Source of the DNA: Pelagihabitans sp037969055 | GTDB taxonomy: Bacteria; Bacteroidota; Bacteroidia; Flavobacteriales; Flavobacteriaceae | Reading direction: 5' to 3' | Assembly: GCA_037969055.1 (NCBI GenBank) | Contig: JBBKWR010000210.1 | Coordinates: 1-8,610 of the forward strand | Length of the DNA stretch: 8,610 nucleotides | The notes under the pieces: generated by a model | Databases searched by the model: none | Seen by the model: the letters and a program-made list of their open reading frames with translations, nothing else | Told to the model about the DNA's origin: nothing | Translations under genes and position numbers: made by a program | Shown here: one piece after another, positions 1-4,867 of the stretch | How the letters are laid out: each line of letters begins with the position of its first letter | How positions within the stretch are numbered: the stretch's first letter is position 1

Positions 1-1
1 C

Positions 2-772
2 AAAGAGTTCCAGCAGGTAGCTCCAATAAGGTTCCAAACCTTAGGTCAATTTGTGTTGTGGCGTGCTGGCGAAAAAATACACTCGAAAGATTGGGGGCGG
101 GATAAAACCGTACAATTAATTCAATACTTGATTTCAAACCGACATCGACATGCGCTTCACAAAGAGCATATTATGGACCATTTGTGGGAAGATGGCGACG
201 ATCGGGATTTTAAGGTAGCGTTACATGGTGTAAATAAAATACTAGAGCCCAATCGACCATCCAGAAATGAAGCAGCTTATATTGAACGCCAAGGTTTAAC
301 TTATCAATTAAATTTAAGTAGGGTTTGGATAGACGCCGATGCCATTGAAAAATATATAATAATTGGCAATAAGGCTTTAGGGTCGTTGCCAAGCATTGCC
401 CAAGATGCCTATAGAAATGCCATAATACTTTACCAAGGGGTCTACTTGCCAAATCGTGTCTTTGAAGATTGGTCATCGGAAGAACGGGAGAAATTACGGA
501 TTTTAATTCTGGGAGCGCTGGTCAACCTAGCCGAATTACTCGTGGCAGTAAATCCAATGGAGAGCGTTCGCTTAACACAACAGGCCATAGGAATCGACCC
601 TACTTGGGAGGACGCCTATCGCATTCAAATGCAAGCTTATATTGCAAAAGGAAATAGACCACAAGCCCTCAAGACCTATCAAAAATGTGCCGATGTTTTA
701 GAAGAAGAATACGGAATCGCACCTTTGCCTGCTACTAAAAATCTTCTCAAAGAGATCGAAGCCATCGTCTGA
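2..772 (+). CDS. BTAD/SARP-type transcriptional regulator, C-terminal part (5' end outside window)
   Basis: The reading frame is open from base 2 to the TGA at 770-772, giving 256 visible residues. Residues about 8-108 look like an OmpR/SARP winged-helix DNA-binding domain: an initial strand (IRFQTLGQF), the typical DWGRDK segment, helices with LISN and HIMDHLWED, and a C-terminal hairpin ending in YQLNL. Residues about 109-256 are all-helical and resemble the bacterial transcriptional activation (BTAD) domain with TPR-like helices, including VRLTQQAIGIDP and ALKTYQKCADVLEEEYGI. A GTG at 53 could be read as a start, but it would cut off the first strand of the winged helix. The true start is therefore upstream, and the visible part is probably the tail of a larger protein. 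In this family the winged helix binds direct DNA repeats and recruits RNA polymerase. Such repeats occur at 870-887 and 1229-1246, ahead of the next two genes, so those genes are plausible targets. The exact regulon and any N-terminal sensor domain cannot be seen. Confidence 0.85.
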   Translation, partial: KEFQQVAPIRFQTLGQFVLWRAGEKIHSKDWGRDKTVQLIQYLISNRHRHALHKEHIMDHLWEDGDDRDFKVALHGVNKILEPNRPSRNEAAYIERQGLTYQLNLSRVWIDADAIEKYIIIGNKALGSLPSIAQDAYRNAIILYQGVYLPNRVFEDWSSEEREKLRILILGALVNLAELLVAVNPMESVRLTQQAIGIDPTWEDAYRIQMQAYIAKGNRPQALKTYQKCADVLEEEYGIAPLPATKNLLKEIEAIV

Positions 773-793
773 AAAAATTCGTTATAATTTTTC
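771..793 (+). terminator. Possible weak AT-rich hairpin after the regulator gene
   Basis: Directly at the stop codon, GAAAAAATT (771-779) can pair with AATTTTTC (786-793) across a 6-nt loop, with one unpaired A. The stem is almost entirely A-T and there is no clean following T tract beyond the stem itself, so termination here would be weak. It is listed because it is the only hairpin between the regulator and the next promoter. Confidence 0.25.
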
Positions 794-869
794 TTCATTG
801 CCCCAACTTCATTAAATATAAGGGTATGAACCCATTAATCTTAAAAATATTCATCGCTTTTTCCTAGCT

Positions 870-903
870 GCAACTCATTTGTAACTACCTACTCGTACGT
901 TTG
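870..903 (+). promoter_or_regulatory. Promoter of the first phasin-like gene with 11-bp-period direct repeats
   Basis: TACGTTTG at 896-903 matches the Bacteroidota -7 consensus TAnnTTTG exactly and lies 39 bp before the ATG at 943. Upstream are two direct repeats, GCAACTC (870-876) and GTAACTA (881-887), at an 11-bp period, one helical turn. Exactly 8 bp separate the second repeat from the -7 box. A TTG at 879-881 is only 14 bp from the -7 box, too close for a normal -33 element, which suggests that an activator bound to the repeats replaces -33 contacts. Essentially the same arrangement recurs at 1229-1262. The regulator is inferred to be of the SARP/BTAD type, like the one encoded just upstream. 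Confidence 0.7.
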
Positions 904-942
904 CAGTATAAAATTCAAAAACCTATTAAATTATAGAACGTT

Positions 943-1200
943 ATGGCAACTAAAACTAGAAAGATAAAGCAAACAACAATAGAGAAAGTAGCCCATGGTG
1001 TACTTGGTTTGGCTACTAAGGCAAACGGTTTTGCTTTAAATACGATCGAAAAAGCATTCACCACTTCCTTTAAAATGACAGAGAAAGGTTTAGGGGCAAC
1101 CAACATGCTTATCAAAAAAGGACTAGAGATTTCGGCAACACAGCAAGATCTTGTCTTTGATGTCCTAAAAGGGATTAAGAAAAAAATAGTAAAAAAATAG
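943..1200 (+). CDS. Small phasin-like protein (paralogue 1)
   Basis: This gene encodes 85 residues that are lysine-rich and predicted helical throughout, with no signal peptide or membrane segment. Residues 24-79 align without gaps to residues 25-80 of the protein encoded at 2340-2627, with 24 of 56 identities counted by eye. Shared blocks are TKANxFAL near the start and QQDLxFDxL plus IK near the end. The alternation of hydrophobic and charged residues gives amphipathic helices like those of phasins, proteins that coat polyester or lipid inclusions. The family call rests on this composition, the small size and the neighbouring neutral-lipid synthase operon; no diagnostic catalytic motif exists for phasins. 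The ATG at 943 is supported by the promoter 39 bp upstream and by the similar N-termini of its neighbours (MATKT, MTTKT, MKTKT). It could instead be a generic helical stress protein. Transcription may read through into the next gene, as no terminator is visible between 1201 and 1228. Confidence 0.75.
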   Translation: MATKTRKIKQTTIEKVAHGVLGLATKANGFALNTIEKAFTTSFKMTEKGLGATNMLIKKGLEISATQQDLVFDVLKGIKKKIVKK

Positions 1201-1228
1201 CGGGATACACAAGCACTTAATCAATAGT

Positions 1229-1262
1229 GTAACTCATCTGTAACTTGCAGCATGTATGTTTG
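1229..1262 (+). promoter_or_regulatory. Second promoter with the same 11-bp-period repeats
   Basis: TATGTTTG at 1255-1262 is an exact TAnnTTTG -7 box. GTAACTC (1229-1235) and GTAACTT (1240-1246) form direct repeats at an 11-bp period, and the second ends exactly 8 bp before the -7 box, as in the promoter at 870-903. The core AACTCATyTGTAACT is shared by both promoters, while the bases between the repeats and the -7 box differ, so repeat sequence and spacing are what is conserved. The promoter overlaps an in-frame ATG at 1256, which argues that translation of the next gene starts at 1301 instead. Confidence 0.7.
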
Positions 1263-1300
1263 CATCATTAAATATAAATAACAACATTTTAATAAATATC

Positions 1301-2302
1301 ATGACAACAAAAACAAAAAATACAACTAAAAAATCCAGCACCCTAAACAGTTCATTGTTAAATGTGACTGCTGCTGCAATCAAAACTACCGTGGAGAATG
1401 GTGAAAAATGGCAAGACCTAACCAAGAAGCTTATAAAGAAATCCGAGCCGGTACGTAAGATGCAAATGAATATGGTTTTTAATACGGCCACAGCTGTAAA
1501 AAATCAGGTTAATTTAGGTAAGGAAAGAATGGTAGACTTAGTTGGTTATGACAATGCCGTAGTCGGTAAAGTCGTAAAACTAGCCAAAGAAAATCCGGTG
1601 GGTAAAAAAGTAATCCACTTCGCTGGCGGGATTATTGAAAAAGTTTCAGAAAACCCAGTTATAAAAAAGGTTGAAAGAACATCTGGAGATCTTAAAAAAA
1701 TGGGCATCGTTAAATTCAATGAAGTGAAGGAAGATGTTTTAGGGCAAGCACAGAAAATCCTGAACAAAGGTGAAGAACTCATTGAAGACGCCAAAGCACC
1801 AAAAAAAACGACGAAGCAAATTAAAACCAAAGGCGCGGCGAAAGTAACACAAGTACGTAAAACCACGAAGGCAAAAGCTACTACTGCGAAGAAGAAAACG
1901 GCTTCAAAGGTTGCAATCGTGAAAGCGACTGCGCAAACAGCCGTAAAAAGCATTAAGACAGATGCCGCAGATAAAATTGCCAATATCAAAGAAACTGGCA
2001 AAAAAAACGTAGCCGTAATTAAGAAGGAAACGAAAAAAGAGATAGAAACATCTGCAAAAGATGATCTTAAAATCATCCACGGAATTGGGCCAAAATTGGA
2101 AATGATATTCAATAAGAATAACATCAACACCTTTGCTGAGCTTGCCAAGGCGGACAAGACCAAGATCGAAACAATTTTAGAAGAAGCAGGCCCAATGTTT
2201 AAAAATATCAATACTTCTGACTGGCAAAAACAAGCCGAAGTTGGCGCTGAAGAAGGCGTAGAGGCATTGGTCAAATGGGTAGCTCGCTACAGAACGGCAT
2301 AA
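1301..2302 (+). CDS. Phasin-like protein with Lys/Ala-rich linker and C-terminal helix-hairpin-helix domain
   Basis: The protein has 333 residues from the ATG at 1301. This start is preferred over the in-frame ATG at 1256, which sits inside the -7 box and would add an atypical leader. Residues about 35-81 align without gaps to residues 48-94 of the protein at 2340-2627 (14 of 47 identities by eye, including WQ, IK, the final KxR and the closing VxLV). Residues about 82-164 are further amphipathic helix with ENPVxKKV repeated twice (97-104 and 117-124). Residues about 165-250 are rich in Lys, Ala and Thr (AKATTAKKKTASK), like histone H1 tails. Residues about 253-312 form a helix-hairpin-helix-like domain: DDLKIIHGIGPKLE, then INTFAELA and DWQKQA. 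PhaF of Pseudomonas and the lipid-droplet protein MLDS/TadA of Rhodococcus combine an inclusion-binding part with a basic DNA-binding tail; here a HhH module is added. The inferred role is linking storage inclusions to the nucleoid. A purely nucleoid-associated role remains possible. Confidence 0.75.
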   Translation: MTTKTKNTTKKSSTLNSSLLNVTAAAIKTTVENGEKWQDLTKKLIKKSEPVRKMQMNMVFNTATAVKNQVNLGKERMVDLVGYDNAVVGKVVKLAKENPVGKKVIHFAGGIIEKVSENPVIKKVERTSGDLKKMGIVKFNEVKEDVLGQAQKILNKGEELIEDAKAPKKTTKQIKTKGAAKVTQVRKTTKAKATTAKKKTASKVAIVKATAQTAVKSIKTDAADKIANIKETGKKNVAVIKKETKKEIETSAKDDLKIIHGIGPKLEMIFNKNNINTFAELAKADKTKIETILEEAGPMFKNINTSDWQKQAEVGAEEGVEALVKWVARYRTA

Positions 2303-2339
2303 TCACGATGCTACATACTAATTCTTTATAACATATAAG

Positions 2340-2627
2340 ATGAAAACTAAAACAGAAGTTAAAAACAATAGGGGTATACTCCGCACTGCGATGGCTAAAA
2401 CTGGGAAGATGGTTACCAAAGCAAACGATTTTGCACTTTTAAAAACGGAAGAAGTTGTTTCAGGGTCTTTGGAAGTTACTACCCAATGGCAAACCGTTGC
2501 CGACAAAGCAATAAAAGGTGGATTAAAATTGGCTGCAAAACAGCAAGATTTGACTTTTGATGCGCTAAATGAAATTAAAGGACAATTGAAGGAAAGCAAA
2601 AAGAGATTTGTAAAGTTGGTCAATTGA
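2340..2627 (+). CDS. Small phasin-like protein (paralogue 2)
   Basis: This gene encodes a 95-residue basic, predicted helical protein with no signal peptide or membrane segment. Residues 25-80 match residues 24-79 of the 85-residue protein encoded at 943-1200 without gaps, and residues 48-94 match residues 35-81 of the long protein encoded at 1301-2302. It therefore links all three genes as one family. The segment WQTVADKAIKGGLKLAAKQQ has the hydrophobic periodicity of an amphipathic helix suited to a lipid or polymer surface. It lies 37 nt after the preceding stop, without a TAnnTTTG box or repeat pair of its own, so it is probably co-transcribed with the preceding gene. A strong terminator follows. 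The phasin role is inferred from composition and context, as for its paralogue. Confidence 0.75.
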   Translation: MKTKTEVKNNRGILRTAMAKTGKMVTKANDFALLKTEEVVSGSLEVTTQWQTVADKAIKGGLKLAAKQQDLTFDALNEIKGQLKESKKRFVKLVN

Positions 2628-2658
2628 TTTCAAAACCTTAATTTTTACTAAAAGCCTC

Positions 2659-2694
2659 ACCGAGTTGTCTCCTTATGATTCAGCTCGGTTTTTT
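2659..2694 (+). terminator. Rho-independent terminator closing the phasin-like cluster
   Basis: ACCGAGTTG (2659-2667) pairs with CAGCTCGGT (2681-2689) to make a 9-bp stem with one G-T wobble around a 13-nt loop. It is followed directly by a T run ending at 2694. It lies 32 nt after the last phasin-like stop codon and separates that transcript from the TetR-led operon. Confidence 0.85.
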
Positions 2695-2740
2695 GTGTTA
2701 ACTATAAGGTAAAGCAGTAGTAAATTCCTTAATTTAGCAC

Positions 2741-2776
2741 GATTCAAGTATCGTAATTTCACTGATCCAAGTGTCG
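2741..2776 (+). repeat. Imperfect direct repeat, period 23 bp, upstream of the TetR-like gene
   Basis: GATTCAAGTATCG (2741-2753) and GATCCAAGTGTCG (2764-2776) match at 11 of 13 positions, with start points 23 bp apart, about two helical turns. Both are in the intergenic region (2628-2851) that must contain the promoter of the downstream operon. They may be binding sites for a regulator, but no known motif is recognised and the repeat is short enough to arise by chance. Confidence 0.4.
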
Positions 2777-2797
2777 CGATCATCGGTGGTAGAAGTT

Positions 2798-2811
2798 GGT
2801 TAAATTTAACC
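2798..2811. promoter_or_regulatory. Perfect 14-bp palindrome, candidate TetR-type operator
   Basis: GGTTAAATTTAACC is a perfect inverted repeat ending 40 bp before the TTG start codon of the TetR-like gene. Its centre contains TAAATTTA (2801-2808), a 7-of-8 fit in orientation and position to a Bacteroidota -7 box (last base A instead of G). TetR proteins bind as dimers to palindromes over their own promoters, so autoregulation is the natural reading. No convincing -33 element was found, so the promoter itself is tentative. Confidence 0.5.
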
Positions 2812-2851
2812 TCCACCCAATTGACAATATTATTTTTTCTCAAAACTTAAT

Positions 2852-3505
2852 TTGGCCAAAAAAAAGAAAATAACTAAGGAGTACCTCATTGATGCCTATA
2901 TGGATGCCGTAGTTAAACTGCAAGGCAAGCCCGCATCAGTGGAGGATTTTGCGGATGACCGTAAATTTGATGTTGGGCAATTCTATTTGCACTTCCAAAA
3001 CTTCATGGACATTGATAAAGCGATATTTAGGATTTTTATCGATATTTCGATGGCAACATTGGCCGAGAGTACAGATTTTGCCTCTTTCAGTAAAAAAGAC
3101 AAATTATTAAGTCTATACTATACGTTGTTCGAGAATCTTAACCTCAATCGGGAGTTTGCATTATTGATTTTAAATAGTTACGGCATAAGTCTCGATACAC
3201 TTTCACTTTTTAGTGATATGAAGGTGCGCTTTTCGAAATTTATAGCTTCGCTTCAATTAGAGACACTTACCCTAAACAATGATACCTTGGAATCAATCCA
3301 AAAAAAATCGATAAAAGAAGGTGCTTGGGTACAACTCTTGCTAACCATTAAGTTCTGGATGTCTGACACCTCTGAACAATGCGAAAAGACCGATATTTTT
3401 ATTGAAAAATCGATCACGACCAGTGTCGAATTATTGAATACCCGCTCGTTACATAATATTGTGGATTTCGGTAAATTCTTGTATGCCGAAAAATTCAAGT
3501 TATAA
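2852..3505 (+). CDS. TetR-family transcriptional regulator (divergent), TTG start
   Basis: The protein has 217 residues. Residues about 8-57 fit the TetR N-terminal three-helix HTH: ITKEYLIDAYMD as helix 1, PASVEDFADD as helix 2, and a recognition helix leading into FYLHFQNFMDIDKAIF, which parallels the YxHFxxK signature of the family. The rest is all-helical, as expected for the ligand-binding and dimerisation domain. The only usable start is TTG at 2852, because the frame is closed by TGA at 2822-2824 and the next ATG lies within helix 1. It is followed by a run of eight A. The gene leads a five-gene operon, with the next start 8 nt after its stop, and a palindrome upstream suggests autoregulation. 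In comparable lipid operons TetR regulators sense acyl-CoA or fatty acids; the ligand here is unknown. The HTH is divergent from classic TetR, so the family call is good but not certain. Confidence 0.75.
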   Translation: MAKKKKITKEYLIDAYMDAVVKLQGKPASVEDFADDRKFDVGQFYLHFQNFMDIDKAIFRIFIDISMATLAESTDFASFSKKDKLLSLYYTLFENLNLNREFALLILNSYGISLDTLSLFSDMKVRFSKFIASLQLETLTLNNDTLESIQKKSIKEGAWVQLLLTIKFWMSDTSEQCEKTDIFIEKSITTSVELLNTRSLHNIVDFGKFLYAEKFKL

Positions 3506-3513
3506 GCAGCTAC

Positions 3514-4863
3514 ATGAAGACCGCAAAAAATATTCCACTTTCAAAAATACACCGCGCCTCTAAACTTGTGCAGACAGGTGCAAAGGTCGGCGTCAATTAT
3601 CTGAAATACTATGGGGATAAGATGGTACATCCTGAAATTGAAGCCAAAGAACGACTTGATGAAAACAACGCCAGCGACATCTATGATACCCTAAAAACAC
3701 TAAAGGGGAGTGCGCTAAAAATGGCTCAGATGATGAGTATGGAAAAGAATATAATGCCAAAAGCATATGTTGAGAAATTTTCGCTCTCCCAATTCTCCGT
3801 TCCCCCACTTTCTGCCCCTCTTGTACTTAAAAAGTTCAAAAAATCGTTTGGTAAATTTCCGACCGAAATTTTTGACACGTTCAATACCCAAGCCAATAAT
3901 GCAGCAAGTATTGGGCAGGTGCACCAAGCAGAAAAGAATGGTAAAATGCTCGCCGTTAAAATTCAGTACCCTGGGGTCGCGAATAGTATTCAATCCGACC
4001 TTGCCATAGTGAAGCCCATTGCCATGAAAATGTTCAACATTAGGGGGGATCACGCCGACCAGTATTTTGAGGAATTGGAAAACAAGCTGATGGAGGAAAC
4101 CAATTATACTTTAGAGTTGGCACAAAGTCAGGAAGTAGCGGACTCCTGCAACATTATTCCCAATTTAAAATTTGCGACCTATTATCCTGAATTCTCATCC
4201 AAGGATATAATTACCATGGAATGGATGAATGGCATTCACCTCTCGGAATTTTCCAAGATCAATACAGATCAAGAAGTGGCGAATAAATTGGGACAGGCCC
4301 TTTGGGATTTTTATATGTATCAGATTCATGTATTGCACAAGGTACAGGCAGATCCACATCCGGGAAATTTCCTGGTCTCAGAGGAGAAAGAAATTATTGC
4401 CCTCGATTTCGGCTGTATGAAAGAAATACCGCCAGAATTCTATAGTCCCTACTTTGAATTGTTCAAATTGGAGGTTATCAATGACACTGGGCAATTTGGT
4501 AAAAATCTTAGGGCCTTGGAAGTCCTCAGGGATGACGATTCCGAAGAAGAGTTGGCATTTTTTACGCAAATGTTTTATGAAATACTGGAGTGGTTCACAA
4601 AACCTTTTCAACAAGAAAGTTTTGATTTTTCGGATGCTACTTTTTTTGATCAAATATCCATTTTAGGGGAGCAATATATGAAAAAGTCCAACCTTAAAAA
4701 TATGAATGCCAACCGTGGCTCTCGACATATAATCTATATGAACAGAACCTTTTTCGGACTTTTTAGCTTAATGTTCGACTTGAAGGCAAAAAATATAAAA
4801 ATCAGGAACTATACCCAGCTTATTATAGTGAAAAACGAATCAAAACCAAAAATAATAGCTTAG
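3514..4863 (+). CDS. ABC1/UbiB (COQ8-like) atypical kinase-like protein
   Basis: The protein has 449 residues and the ABC1 family landmarks in order: a KxGQ-type motif in variant form KMAQ (69-72), the Ala-rich loop region NAASIGQVH (129-137) that replaces a protein-kinase P-loop, the nucleotide-binding Lys149 (AVKIQYPGV), ADPHPGN (279-285) as the catalytic loop equivalent, and DFG (298-300). ABC1 proteins such as COQ8/UbiB are ATPases or atypical kinases that support ubiquinone synthesis and lipid metabolism, often at membranes. No strong hydrophobic C-terminal membrane hairpin like that of E. coli UbiB is seen. The gene sits between the TetR-like regulator (8 nt upstream) and the WS/DGAT gene (4 nt downstream), so here a role in neutral-lipid metabolism is more likely than general quinone synthesis. 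That assignment is contextual. The Gly-to-Ala change in the KxGQ motif is noted separately. Confidence 0.9.
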   Translation: MKTAKNIPLSKIHRASKLVQTGAKVGVNYLKYYGDKMVHPEIEAKERLDENNASDIYDTLKTLKGSALKMAQMMSMEKNIMPKAYVEKFSLSQFSVPPLSAPLVLKKFKKSFGKFPTEIFDTFNTQANNAASIGQVHQAEKNGKMLAVKIQYPGVANSIQSDLAIVKPIAMKMFNIRGDHADQYFEELENKLMEETNYTLELAQSQEVADSCNIIPNLKFATYYPEFSSKDIITMEWMNGIHLSEFSKINTDQEVANKLGQALWDFYMYQIHVLHKVQADPHPGNFLVSEEKEIIALDFGCMKEIPPEFYSPYFELFKLEVINDTGQFGKNLRALEVLRDDDSEEELAFFTQMFYEILEWFTKPFQQESFDFSDATFFDQISILGEQYMKKSNLKNMNANRGSRHIIYMNRTFFGLFSLMFDLKAKNIKIRNYTQLIIVKNESKPKIIA

Positions 4864-4867
4864 AGTA

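Noticed and set aside
53..772. GTG at 53 as the start of a 239-residue regulator
   Set aside because: The frame is open to the window edge, and residues encoded before it complete the first strand of the winged helix, so the gene starts upstream.
1256..1300. ATG at 1256 as the start of the long phasin-like gene
   Set aside because: It lies inside the -7 box TATGTTTG, and the 15 added residues are unlike the N-termini of the paralogues; 1301 gives MTTKT.
1801..2050. Lysine-rich stretch as a simple DNA repeat or low-complexity artefact
   Set aside because: Codons are varied and the frame continues into a well-formed HhH-like domain, so it is a genuine coding linker.
1546..2274. Long antisense open frame opposite the long phasin-like gene
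   Set aside because: It is a shadow of the Lys/Ala-rich coding strand; its product is low-complexity Phe/Ser/Ala with no recognisable domain.
2697..2726. A third set of SARP-like repeats (TTAACT, GGTAAAG, AGTAAAT) before the TetR operon
   Set aside because: The units match the GTAACT repeats poorly and no TAnnTTTG box follows at 8 bp.
2858..2865. A8 tract right after the TetR start codon as a phase-variation switch
   Set aside because: Eight A in a lysine-rich AT-rich coding start is unremarkable, and nothing else suggests slippage.
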